Shown here in pieces: positions 22,980 through 33,700 of a DNA stretch of 64,000 bases; the first letter of the stretch is position 1; every line of letters begins with the position of its first letter. The translations under genes and the position numbers were made by a program. The stretch comes from Mesostigma viride (taxonomy: Eukaryota; Streptophyta; Mesostigmatophyceae; Mesostigmatales; Mesostigmataceae): positions 8,817,628-8,881,627 of the forward strand of contig RPFO01000080.1 of assembly GCA_009746045.1 (NCBI GenBank), given 5' to 3'. The notes under the pieces are model-generated. The model saw only the letters and a list, made by a program, of their open reading frames with translations. It was not told where the DNA came from and searched no databases.

Positions 22980-23725
22980 GCCGAGGATGGGTGGCTGCAT
23001 GGAAACGTGAATGCTTGCATCGAATGGATGGCGGTGTCTGCATGCATGGATTGCACGTGAATGTTCGCAGGATGGGTGGTAATTGCATGGATGCTCGCAG
23101 GATGGGTGCTAATTACACGAATCGATATTGCATTAATGCTTGCAGGGATGGATGGTGTTTGCATGCGTGGATACGTGAATGCTTGCAGGGATGGGTGGTG
23201 TTTGCATGCATGGATACGTAAATGCTTGCAGGGATGGATGGTGTTTGCATGCATGAATGTGTGAATGCTTGCATTGGTGGTTGGTGTTTGCATGCATGGA
23301 TGGGTGGTGTTTGCATGCATGGATACCTGAAAGCTTGGGGTGGATGGTGTTTGCATGCATGGATACGTGAATGCTTGCATGGGTGGATGGTGTTTGCATG
23401 CATGGATGCGTGAATGCTTGCACGGATGGGTGGTGTTTGCATGCATGGATACGTGAATGCTTGCCTGGGTGGATGGTGTTTGCATGCATGGATACGTGAA
23501 TGCTTGCACGGATGGGTGGTGTTTGCATGCATGGATTCGTGAATGCTAGCATGGATGGATGGTGTTTGCATGCATGAATGTGTGAATGCTTGGGGTGGAT
23601 GGTGTTTGCATGCATGGATACGTGAATGCTTGCGTGGATGGATGGTGTTTGCATGCATGGATGCGTGAATGCTTGCAGGGATGGAAGTGATTGCATGCAT
23701 GGATACGCGAATGCATGCATGAATG
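22980..23725. repeat. 43-bp minisatellite
   Basis: About 16 variable units contain GGATGGTGTTTGCATGCATG followed by GATACGTGAATGCTTGCA. Because 43 is not a multiple of 3, a minus-strand frame cycles through all three phases (HACKHHP, QAFTYPCMQTP, ASIHVSMHANT). It stays open in each for about 200 codons. I regard these frames as repeat read-through, not genes. Confidence 0.9.
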
Positions 23726-24143
23726 CGACCGAGGACAGTGTAAGCACCTTTTAGGGATTAATATAGTGGTGAATATGGGCAGGCCCCCTGACCCATGTGA
23801 GTTATACATGTATTCAAGGAGACAACGATTCCAGTCCATGGCAGGATATATAAAGGATACCAACCCCAAGTCGGTGGGGGTATGCATGTGACCCAATTCA
23901 GTACAAGTGTAATAACAGTGATTCGGGCCGTGGTGTCAGCAACCCTGTCACTCAAGGTTACATTATAGATACTCATTCCATCTCCGCCTCCACATCATTG
24001 AGGATGTAATATACGCGACAACTATTAATGTTCGCATGGCGGTCACGCGACGCCTGATCAACGCGTAGCGTCTGCGTGTCGTAATTTAATTTTTTAATAT
24101 TAATGCACAGTCACCATTTTACCGCGTGCTGGCCTGCACTTAG

Positions 24144-25262
24144 CCCTTGGATGACCAGTGTGTAACTCTACCCCTAATTATGGCTGGTTGCACCTTGCAT
24201 GATAATGTCCAGAAACCAGCCTGATAACAATCTAGTGTCCATACTGGGACCAAAGCACACGCATATAGGGAGTTACTTCGGGGTCATGTCATTAGTCATG
24301 TTGCAATGTCCTATATGTCCTATGGGTGCTAAATACAGCACTAATCTCAGGGGGGTGCACGGGTGCGATAAAAAAGACACTTGCAATGCAATGTTAAGTG
24401 ATAATGCAATATTGGACGTCTTCACAAACCAAGGCCCAAATGCACACGTAGCAAGGGGGTGCAAGGGGCGGTGTTACCCATGCATCCAGAACATGAGAAA
24501 TGACCTCCATTTGCATGCCTAGGATGAAAATATACAAACACTGCATCGAACTTCTTTTCTACGTCAGCAAGGCACTGGGGCCTCCATAGATGTTGCACGG
24601 ACTGCACAACTGCACAGGCGTCCTTTACTAGCAAAGCCAAAAGGCTGACAAAAAACTGGCCATGATACCATCTTTCCTGAAGAATTTAGGCAATAGAAAC
24701 CATCGTGCTACCATCTACAACTCCTTTAGATGTTAAATCAATCGTCATTCTAGAAAATTAGGTACAGACGCAGCTAATCATGAACAAAACTGATGAAAAT
24801 CTTACGACGACGGTTGTACAAAACCACAACCACAAACTAGTACACAGGAGTAGTAAGTTAGCGAACTTAACACCACAAACCTTCAACAACGTGTCCGAGA
24901 TTACTTACCGAATGATATAACGACTTTACCTTGTTGACGGTATCCGCAGGTACACTAAACTGCGCCATGCCGAAACCGCAAAAAGAAGGCTAGCGGAAAG
25001 CTAGCAATCTCATGACAGAAAGGCAATCTCATCACGGCGTCGAGACTTTCCTGGCCCTGAACGATGATGAAATACGCGAAATACATCATACGAAAACAAC
25101 TGGTTGCGAAAAATTCAATGATACAGAAGCTAATAACAAGTGCTGCCTTTCATCGTCACCCCCGTGATGATTAACGCGTGTAGACGCAGTAAAAACCAGC
25201 CTGAGATAATGTGCGCATCATTAGATGTTGCGCGACTGCGGCTATAGCATTTTTCTGACGCC
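24144..25262 (-). repeat. Dispersed repeat N, interior of the 3.4-kb element
   Basis: Homologous in blocks to 15450-17250. It carries the exon described at 24909-24968. Confidence 0.65.
24909..24968 (-). CDS. Possible first exon of the 3.4-kb element's gene
   Basis: The minus-strand ATG at 24968 opens MAQFSVPADTVNKVKSLYHS. It ends exactly at a GTAAGT donor (codon phase 0). A diverged relative at 16882-16941 keeps 12 of 20 residues and the donor. No downstream exon was identified and the product is unknown. Confidence 0.4.
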
Positions 25263-25489
25263 GCTCATTTCAGTTCGGTTGATTCTTCGCGCCGGTCAGC
25301 CAAGGAGTGACATACTTCACGTCGGGGTTTATCTTTAGTTGCGATACCACGCGTTTGCCGTTTCGCAACTTTTCGTCCAAATCGGTCCTCGCAAGAATCG
25401 CAACAAAAGTGTTTTTTGGTCCTCCTGGAAAGTTGCGTAGTTGCGATTCTTGTTGCGATACTGCGGGTGACCCCTGTAATGGCTGGCCG

Positions 25490-26380
25490 AGTAGCTAGGA
25501 GCACAGGCAGCTGGAGAGGGTGGCTGGCTGGCTGGCTGGTCATGGTGGGTGGATAAGTACAAGGGTGGTCGGTCATAGGTAGATGTCCAGGTGGCTGGGT
25601 GATTGATAGGCTTTGGGGACTGCGAAGTGGGTGGGTTGTTGGATTCGTGAGTGAAACAATGGCACGGTATTGAGGGTGGTGGGTTGGTGGTTGGTTGGTT
25701 AGGGATGCGTGTGTGTGGGTGGGTTGGTGGGTAGGCCATTGGTGGTTGGTGGCTGGTGGATGCGTAGATGACTATGTGGGTGGGTGGGCGAAGGGACGGG
25801 TAGATGGACGGGTGCGCGCACAGATATGGATGCGTGGATGGGTTTATGGTTGGGACCGTCTCACCTATCGCGAGTGAAGGGCTGTGCACGTTGGGGGTGA
25901 GGTAGGTGGGTGGGTGGCTGAGAAAATGCATGTGTGGGTGGGTCAGTGGGTGGGTCAGTGGGTATAAGGGTGTGGGGGCAGTGAGTGGTTGAGTGGGTAC
26001 TTGTAGGTGCGTGGGTGGGTCAAGGGTGGGCGGCCGCATGGGTGCATGTGGGGCCAGCTGGCTGGGTGTTTAGGCGGTTGGGTGATTGGGTGGTTGGCTC
26101 ATTGGATGGGTGAATGCCTCCTTATTACCTGATTGGTATGTGGGTTGCGCAGGTGCCTTGGTGGGTGGGTGGATGTCCAAGTGGGTTGGTAGGTGGTTGG
26201 GTGTCTAGGTGCACGCGTGGTTATAAAAGGTGGGTTAGCACGTGCGCAGCTGGCTGGGTGGGTGGGTCACTGGGTGGGTGGACGGGTGGGTGTCTAGGTG
26301 TACGGGCACGCGAGTGTGTGAGTAGTTGTGTGGGTGGGTGGCCAGGTGGCTGCATGGGTGGGCGACTGCATGGGTGGCTC
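25490..26380. repeat. GT-rich low-complexity DNA, right block
   Basis: Dense GTGGGTGGGTGG and GGTTGG runs. Trp/Gly- or Pro/Thr-rich frames on both strands reflect composition only. Confidence 0.85.
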
Positions 26381-26463
26381 AGTGCGCACAAAGTGCAAGT
26401 GATGGAGACATGGGATATTCCAATGCCGTATCATGTGAGCATACGCCCGATTTCTGGCCTGCG

Positions 26464-26625
26464 CTGGTTGTCTCCTTGATAATAACAATAGTGTGCTGGT
26501 TGTCTCCTTGATATGATTTCTGGCCTGCGCTGGTTGTCTCCTTGATAATAGTAATCTGGTTGTCTCCTTGATAATAGTAGTCTGGTTGTCTCCTTGATAT
26601 ATCTGGTTGTCTCCTTGATATAAGG
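26464..26625. repeat. Array of a 17-base motif CTGGTTGTCTCCTTGAT
   Basis: Six copies of the motif lie in about 160 bases with irregular spacers of 4 to about 30 bases (GATATGATTTCTGGCCTGCG and shorter). The same motif, usually as ATCAAGGAGACAAC, is scattered at 13310-13350, near 23818 and at 27626-27640. Confidence 0.85.
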
Positions 26626-26749
26626 CCTGCATGCAATCTAAGCTCAATTACTAATCTGAATTGATATACATGATTCCAAGTTGTAGTTAGTGTGAGTCAC
26701 GAGTTACACTCCTGTGTCAAAGATGCTAACTAATACTGCTACCACCCAT

Positions 26750-26996
26750 TAAATGAAATGAAATTAAATTATAACATGACTCCATTGGGAGATCATGTAG
26801 CACATATTCCCGTGGATGGATGGAGGGGGGGACAAAGCCGCGAAACCGAACTAATCTAACTCTAAGCTAATCTAATCTAGAAAACCCTACCTATTCTACT
26901 CAGCAAAGCGCCCCTTCCGCTTGGGGGGAGGGGGCTTGCCCACAGGGGCGGGCGTATGAGCCTGGACAATGGTCTTCCACCTCCTCTTGTCCTGCA
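26750..26996 (-). mobile_element. 5'-truncated LINE copy (3' end only)
   Basis: On the minus strand it encodes MQDKRRWKTIVQAHTPAPVG to KRKGRFAE, matching the ORF2 C-terminus of the LINE at 6380-12461. The LINE 3' untranslated sequence and A/T tail follow. It is flanked by a perfect 13-bp target duplication TGCTACCACCCAT (26737-26749 and 26997-27009). Confidence 0.9.
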
Positions 26997-27371
26997 TGCT
27001 ACCACCCATAACATCATTAAATCGGAATAGCCAATGTCCATGAATAAAAAAAAAATGAATAAATATAAATGAATGTCCAGGCATAGTTGTCTCACTTCAT
27101 GAATGAGCGGAGATATGTTCCTAATTTAATTTTTTAATTTTAATATCAATGACACGGCATATTTTGAAAGCCAACATGAATTGAGAATGAACGGTTGTAC
27201 CAATGCATGGTAATGCTAGCTGTCCGCTACTCAACCACTAATGGCCAACCATGACGGTTTTACGAATGGCATGGAAGTTCTGCTAGTCAACCATGAATGG
27301 CCTAACATTTCCACAATCACTGCATACCACCTAGCTAACTAACTAAATAATACATGAAGAGAGCTAGGGTA

Positions 27372-27625
27372 GAGAGCTTAGACTAAATTAAATTAAAATT
27401 AAATTATAACATGCCTCCGTTGGGAGATCATGTAGCACATATTCCATGATGGATGGTGGAGTGGAGAGAGCCGCGTAATCTAACTAACCTAACGCTAATC
27501 TACCTAGTCTAGAAAAATCCTAACTACCCTACTCATCAAAACGCCTCCTCCTCTTGGGGGGAGGTGGCTTGCCCACAGGGTCGGGCGTGTGAGCCTTGAC
27601 AATCTTCTGCCACCGCGTCTTGTTA
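27372..27625 (-). mobile_element. Second 5'-truncated LINE copy
   Basis: The LINE 3' end is inverted (KAHTPDPVGKPPPPKRRRR on the minus strand, near 27540-27600). It ends at CGCGTCTTGTTAT, where a copy of the AAGGAGACAAC motif sits between two GTCTTGTTAT direct repeats. Confidence 0.8.
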
Positions 27626-27658
27626 TCAAGGAGACAACAAGTCTTGTTATGCTTAGAC

Positions 27659-28103
27659 GTGGCGCCCCCGCAGGACTGCGACCAGCCCAGCCTGGCCGGC
27701 ACCTCCTGACGTGGGCTGGGCCCAGTGATGTTAGACGCCGCAAGGCCCGCACCTTCAAGGAACAGCTAGTGGAGGACATGGGGGGCCTAGGCCTCTCCGT
27801 GATTTGGAAGAAGATGATGGACAAGGCCAAGTGGGCCCAGGTCATAGAGGACAACGAGCCCCCCCAGTGGGGAAGCGCCCGCGTGTGCAATCCCGCGGGA
27901 GGCACGCCAGATAGCTACCCCTAGGGCAGCGGGCGGTTGCCTAGATAGATGTTGTAGTTAGAATGCTGTTAGATAGATGTAGTATGTAGCCAATGTAGAT
28001 TAGACCGGTAGGAATGTTTGCACCCATCCATCCATCCATCCATCCATCGGGGTTAATGCTCCGTGACTCCCCAACGGGAGCACGAGTCTAATTAATTAAT
28101 TAA
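27659..28103 (+). mobile_element. 5'-truncated copy of a related LINE
   Basis: The frame RRGAPAGLRPAQPGRHLLTW to GTPDSYP (stop at 27924) parallels GLAGPQRLGQPGRHILTWPG near the end of the full LINE's ORF2. It then has CATC repeats and a TAATTAATTAA tail. A perfect 12-bp target duplication TTATGCTTAGAC flanks it (27647-27658 and 28104-28115). Confidence 0.85.
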
Positions 28104-28209
28104 TTATGCTTAGACTAGAGTTGGCTTGATGTCGTAGATAGATTAGACCGGTAGGATTGTGTGTCCCCACCCATCCATCCATCGGGGTCAGAGTTCCATT
28201 ATACGTAAT

Positions 28210-28515
28210 ACGCGGTTATACGCGCAGGGTCCGTATAAAGTATAATACGGTATAATACGGTATAGTACACGATCGTACGTGACCACTAGATTTGATGGTT
28301 TTCAGGGCTGTTTCAACCATTTCTCACTCACTGACATGTTTGTGACACTAATAAGCATAGAATACACAGTTGGCTCACTGGCTCACTGGCTCACTGCCCT
28401 ACAAGGAACATATGATTTTACTGTCGTTCAACAAAGTAATCATACACGCATGCCGCATGGAGTCTAGTGTCCCTAGACCCACGATAAAACATCGCACACA
28501 TGCACGTTGAAGACA
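28210..28515. other. No gene; short TATACG/GTATAATACG repeats at its left end
   Basis: 28200-28275 has several TATAATACGG-like repeats. Three GGCTCACT copies lie near 28372-28395. Nothing else is seen. Confidence 0.5.
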
Positions 28516-28520
28516 CTTAC

Positions 28521-29102
28521 CATGCAAAGAAATACTCATTCATGCAATATATAGGCAAATAATGTATGAGCCAGCTGTGCATCGTGCAAGTTGCTGCCCT
28601 TTGCAGTGAAAGCATACCGGCTCTGCCTGACCCCTGCATGCCGGTTAGCCATACCATATTTCTATACCTACTTTTTGATAGAAAAAGAAGGGCCAAGAAA
28701 CTGGGGAACAAATCGAGCTTCTACAATGCTGCACAACCACCATGCCAATACCTGACTTCCAGAAGGTTTGCACAGCTTTGCTACCATCAAGTAAACAAAG
28801 AAAGCTGCAGCAATGATGTCCGCAATTCTCACAGCACAGGTCCGGTATGTGCAGCAGTCACGGTGCATTGATAAATCGGCATCAACTTGGCTCATACGAG
28901 CTATCCTGAAGACTGCCTGAGCAGCCAAGGTAATCCACAAACTATCGTGGCGAATGGTTACACGAGCGGCCCTCTTTATGTATATAACAACCAAACCTTG
29001 ACGGACCACTGGAACCGCGGCCGTCGTGACGCTTTGCAGTTGTAAAATATTCGAAGCCTCGGATTCGTGAGTACACGATAAAGAATAGACACCAGAAGCC
29101 AT
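28521..29102 (-). CDS. Possible spliced ORF of unknown function in the cargo right arm
   Basis: The minus-strand ATG at 29102 opens MASGVYSLSCTHESEASNIL and reads 117 codons to 28752, where CAG is followed by GTATTG. A TGCATGCAG acceptor at 28634 leads in the same phase to GSGRAGMLSLQRAATCTMHS and on to 28521, where GCATG is followed by GTAAGTG. The first exon has a hydrophobic stretch (IADIIAAAFFVYLMVAKLC), a possible membrane segment. I recognise no family and the last exon is not identified. It could be a captured host fragment or chance. The copy at 58489-59070 is the same. Confidence 0.35.
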
Positions 29103-29857
29103 ACAGTCTGCAAGCCTACACTAATACTAACAAAGACCTGAGAGCCCTACAGCTGGCCTCAATCCGTACCACTAAAGGTGCAAATGAAAGCCTGCCCCAT
29201 TTTCTGACGCTTCTTAAACTGCGCATCATCGTCATGACCAACCAAGGCTGCGATTCTTGATGAAATTTTAGAGTGCCTGCCGCTTCAAATTTCAATATTC
29301 CCATAAGTTTGCTCACCTTTCAGTTAACGCTCACCTTCCTGTTAACTAGTGTCCATATCTGACCATGTCCGAGGCAAGGGCCATCAAATTTTGCACGCCT
29401 CCCAGCGCCTCCTAAGTATTTGCACCTTAGGAATACAGTACACCCACAGTACGCCCTGTCGGCTTTGAACAAGCCATGAGGCAAGTATTATACTCCTTTT
29501 AGGTACCCACCGAAAGTCGTATGTGAGCACGCTCGTTGCACGTTTGGCGAAATTTCCCCTTGGATTAATATTAAAACGAGTTCGCCTTATTAGTCTCCAC
29601 CTTCCTGCCTGCCCTGCCACGGAGGCAGGTGGTCACTATAACTCGCGGTTCCATTGTACGGTTACGGATACGGTCCATGACAACTCGTACGGTGCGTGAA
29701 ATCCCTCGTACGGGCGACAAAATTCCTTCATACGGTCCATGACAACATCCTACAGTTTCGGTTCTTTTAGTTTCCGTTACGCGATTTTAGGTACCGCGCT
29801 GTGGTTCGACGGTACTTGGGGACCGAAAAGGACTGAACCGGTCGCGAAAAATATACC
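29103..29857. other. Cargo right arm, no gene seen
   Basis: It holds short GTACGG-type repeats near 29657-29740, just inside the right terminal inverted repeat. Confidence 0.5.
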
Positions 29858-29902
29858 CTCAAACACAGCCATTTTCGATGAGTGTGGTGGGGTATTGCTA
29901 TG

Positions 29903-30771
29903 GGGTGATGGCCCCCGCGTCCGTGGCGGGGGACGAGGAGCCTGCAGAGGGGTATCCCTTGCACAGCTCACACCCAGCGGCCCAGCAAGGGGCGCGGGGG
30001 GGTGGGACAATCCTGCCCGGCGCCAAACCAGTGGCCCCAGCACCGGCGCGAGCCAAGACAGCCAAGTGTCCCAAGTGCCGCCATCGCACGTGCCGTTGCA
30101 GCAGCAGCAGCAGCGGCAGCAGCAGCAGCGACAGCAGCAGCGACTCGGGCCGGCGCAGCAGCAGCCGGCGCCGCAGGGACCGCCTACCGGGTCGCGCCGA
30201 CCCAGCGAGCGGCCAGGTGTTGGCTGTGCCCATGACCAAGGGGGTCGCCCTGCCGGGGACTGCCACCAGCATCCCTTGGGAGGTGGAGTACTACCGGTAC
30301 AAGCTGCGGGTGCTGCCCGAGTACCTGCAAACGGCCAAGGACCGGTACGGGGGCAGTCTGCGGGCCCGGCTGGAGGGCCTGAAGCCCATGTTCATCCGTG
30401 GGCCAGGCCAGACCAGCGGGTGGCAGAGTCGCGAGCACATGGACATCGCGGTCAACCTGTGCCACGCCCTGGACGTGGCGGTGAAGGAGCTGGGAGTCAC
30501 GGCGGTGACCGAGCTCGCGTGCATGGAGTACTTTGCACGCATCGTGGAGTCACTCATGGTGGTGGAGAGCGAGCGGGGCCAGGGCGCGTGGGTCGCCCAG
30601 GCCGCCTTCGTGCTGCCGGTGGTGGAGAGCGGCAGCCAGCGGACGAAGGCGGCGCGACGGGCTCTCAAGGCCGCCAAGAAGGAGCACGACGCGCGGGTCA
30701 GCGCGGCGGTGCTGGCCAAGGTGGATGGGGGGGCGGTGGCCTCCTCCTCCGCCAGCAACAAGCAGAAGTGA
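29903..30771 (+). pseudogene. Gag of B1, C-terminal part, after the cargo
   Basis: It resumes with MAPASVAGDEEPAEGYPLHS. A Cys/His patch (KCPKCRHRTCRC) follows, then an (AGC)n-coded Ser/Arg-rich segment. The conserved Gag block follows: KGVALP, the KLRVLPEYL region, and NLCHALDVAVKELG...CMEYFARIVESLMVVE. It ends in a Lys/Ala-rich tail at a TGA (30769-30771). The CxxC...CxC patch could bind metal and nucleic acid but is not a standard zinc knuckle. Pol begins in the -1 frame over the stop. Confidence 0.7.
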
Positions 30772-33700
30772 GGGGGCGCGGCGTGTTCCCCCTCCCAGTT
30801 CCGGCCGTCCAGCCCCTCGACCGGTCCCGCCTGCGCTCACGACGCAGGCTGCAGCGAGCCACGCGGCGGCGGGCACGCTTGCTGCTCATGGTCCGGCTCG
30901 TGGAAGGCCTGAACTGGATGTGGGGGGGACACGGGAACCGCCTGTGGGGGCGGCCGGGTGTGGGGCGGGGCCAGCAATGGCCACGCCTGCCGGCGGGCCC
31001 CCAGGGCGCGGCACTAGCGGGGCGACGGCAACGGCTCCCTGCACCGCTGCCCAGCAGGCGGCCCTACAAGGGCTGGAGATTGCCGCCCAGGTCCATGAGC
31101 GCCGGCTGAGAGCCGTAGCGGCAGAGGACCTGGTGCATGACGTTGAGTCTGGGCCCTATGGGCCCGACGGGCAATATGAAATGATTGTCCCAGAGAGACT
31201 TGCGCTGCCCGCGGGCGGAGTGGCGGGCAGCGTGCCGCTGATGGACTGCCTCCCCCCCAGTGGAGGGAGGTATATGGCAACATAAAAAATATTTTGAGGG
31301 AGGAGGAGGTAGTGCAGCCAGGGCGTCGACGGCGAGTGACGCATGGCTGTGCGAGCGACACAGAGTACGCGCGCCTGAGCGTGCGGCTGGCGGAGACCGG
31401 GATGACAGAGTACAGCGAGGAGGAGCCCCCGGTCACCAACGGCCTGTTCGGCGTGCCCAAGCGCGATCCAGGGGTGGTGGACCCGTCAGCCCAGCGCCAG
31501 CGACTCATCTGCAACATGGTGCAGAGCAACGACAAGTTCCTCACCCCTGGCGGCTGTTACCTGCCAGATGTGGGGGCGGTGGCCGAGATGGCAGGGGGCG
31601 CGCCCAGCTACTCGAGCAAAACGGACCTGGAGACGTACTACTACCGCTTCTCCGTGCCAACGGAGTGGCGGGAGTGGTTCGCGCTGCCCCCAGTCTGGTC
31701 GGACGAGGTCGGCCAGCCCGGGGAGCGCCGCCGGCTCTATCCCAGGTTCCGTGTTCTGGTGATGGGGTGGTCTCACTCGGTCCTGCTGGCGCAGGTGGCG
31801 CACATGCAGACCCTGTTCGGGCCGGGGAAGCTGAACCCCGGGCTGAGTGTGAGCGTCCCGATGCATCAGCTCGGGGTGCGCACAGTGCGTGAGGGAGGAC
31901 GGGAGTGGATGGAGTTGGTGGGGGCCGCCGAACTTGACTGGCAGCTGCTGCCCGAGGACCCTCCTCGGCCGGCGCAGTTGGTCATGATCGACGACCTGGG
32001 CACCACACACGCGCGCAGCGCAGCGGAGGCGAACGCGCTGCTGGACCGCGCATGCACCGAGTGCTACGCGCCAGCTGGCCTGGTGGTGAATGAGAAAAAG
32101 GTCGAGCGGGCGCGGGAGGTCAAGCTGTGGAGATCCTGGGCATCGAGTTTCACCAAGATGGGAGCTTGTGGCCGTCGGCGAAGCGACTGGCCCTCCTGGT
32201 CCACGACACCGAGGCGGTGCTGGCCCGGGGACGTGCAAGCTACCATGAGTTGGCCTCCCTACTGGGACGCTGGGTATGGATCCAGCTGCTGCGCAGGAGT
32301 CTGCTAAGCACCTGGTTCCACGCCTACAGGATGCTCCACCAAGTGCTGGCCCTCCGCAAGGGAGGACGCTTCCAACTCTGGGCAAGTGTGCGCCGGGAGC
32401 TCTGGGCGGCTGTCTGCCTGGCTCCCCTGGTGCATGCGCAGCGCAACCAGCCACTGGACACCACCGTCGTGGCCAGTGACGCGTCGAGCCGGGGCTCCGG
32501 TGTGGTGTACGCCCGTCTGGCAGAGGCAGACGTGAAGGCTTTGTCCAACTGCCGCGAAATGAAGGGGTGGAAGACTCTGTGTGTCGGGTCGGAAGAGGTC
32601 GGTGTGGAGCGAACGGGGGAGAGGGAACATCGGGCGGTGGCGACCGCCCGCTGGCGTGTGGCGGTGAAACACCGGTGGAGGGACGCGGGGGCGCACATCA
32701 ATGAGAAAGAGGCGCGCGCAGCCGTGCAGAGCCTGGAGTGGGGGCTGCGCACGCGGGCGCGGTGGGGGCGACGGCACGTACGGCTGGTGGATAACACCGC
32801 CGTTCTGGGCGCAGTGGTGAAGGGGCGGTCATCATCTTACCGCCTCAACACGTGGTGCCGCCGCGCTGCCGCCCTGGGCTGTGCCAGCAACACCAGGTAC
32901 CACTGGGTGTACATCCGCTCGGAGCGAAACCCCGCTGACGCGCCCAGCCGGGGCCGGTGGGTGCGGGACCTTACCGCCGATGGCGATGTGGAGAGTAACC
33001 CGGGGCCGGGAGGGCGGCAGGAACTGCTGGAGAGCACCGTGCTGCCCGCGACCCTGCGCAGCTACCATCGCGCAGTGATCGCGTACCTCCTGTGGGCTGA
33101 GCCCTATGGTGCTGTACCGCCGGAGGAAGCGGAGAGCGTGTTCTGCGAGTGGCTCGTGTCTGTCTACGAGGATGGAGGGGGAGCAGGGCGTTCCATGTGC
33201 ATGAGGGCGCTGTGTGGGCTGCAACTGTACTACCCCAGCCAAGTGCAGGGGTGGCGCGAGGCCCGCCGGCTCCTGTACGGGTGGCAGCGACGCGTGCAAA
33301 CGCATAGCCCCAATCCGGTGCCGTGGGAGCTGCTCTACCTGGTGGTGCAGATCCTCCGCTGGCAGGGGGCGCCCATGGCAGCAGCCGTGTGCGTCATCAC
33401 TTTCCAGCAATACCTGCGCATCGGGGAGGCCTTCAAGCTCCGAGTGGGGGACGTGGCACTGCGTGGCGACCGTCGCCTGGGGCAGCGGGGACTGGGCGCG
33501 CTTCTTCTGCGGGATCCCAAGACAGCCAAGGGGGGTGCACAGGCGGTGGTGGTGCAGGATCCCCTCTCGCTGTACGTGCTCGAGCGCCTGTGCGCTGGGC
33601 GGGAGCCCGAGGAGCCCTTGTTTGGGAGCCTCAACTACAGCCAGTTCTCTCGTCGGTGGCACGCGGCGTGGGATGTTCTGGGCCTGCGGGGGATGTTTCC

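Larger units (their letters stand above)
22102..25476. mobile_element. 3.4-kb element with 38-bp perfect terminal inverted repeats and TA flanks
   Basis: Both ends read CAGGGGTCACCCGCAGTATC going inward and match for 38 bp (22102-22139 and 25439-25476). The element is flanked by TA on each side, the duplication expected of Tc1/mariner-like insertion. CGCAAC motifs recur just inside both ends. It holds the 43-bp minisatellite and repeat N with a small conserved exon. No transposase domain was recognised, so superfamily assignment rests on the TA alone. Its copy in B3 is at 52070-55444. Confidence 0.85.
20272..29902. mobile_element. 9.6-kb cargo element with 45-bp terminal inverted repeats, inside gag of B1
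   Basis: The left end (20272-20316) and right end (29858-29902) are perfect 45-bp inverted copies starting CATAGCAATACCCCACCACA. Flanks are GGGGGAT on the left and GGGTGAT on the right, a possible 7-bp target duplication with one mismatch. It splits the gag coding sequence. Inside are GT-rich low-complexity DNA, a 3.4-kb inverted-repeat element, a 43-bp minisatellite, LINE fragments and a possibly spliced ORF near the right end. I find no transposase, so it is either non-autonomous or of an unrecognised type. An almost identical copy lies at 50240-59870. Confidence 0.85.

Noticed and set aside
22871-23747. Minus-strand frames of about 200 codons rich in HACKHHP and MQTP
   Set aside because: They are read-through of the 43-bp minisatellite, and overlapping frames are equally open.
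25335-26039. 234-codon minus-strand frame rich in Pro, Thr and His
   Set aside because: It mirrors the GT-rich low-complexity tract; its right part overlaps the 3.4-kb element's inverted repeat.
26464-26625. A CRISPR-like array of repeats and spacers
   Set aside because: Repeats are short (about 17 bases) and spacers range from 4 to about 30 bases. There are no cas genes and the context is eukaryotic.
29739-31109. 456-codon plus-strand frame rich in Gln, Gly and Arg
   Set aside because: It is an alternative frame through gag C-terminal DNA. The conserved Gag block lies in the 29878-30771 frame.
31486-32454. 322-codon minus-strand frame, with similar shadows at 32832-33719 and 38697-39392
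   Set aside because: These are antisense to the GC-rich pol genes with motif-bearing sense frames; the antisense translations show no domain.
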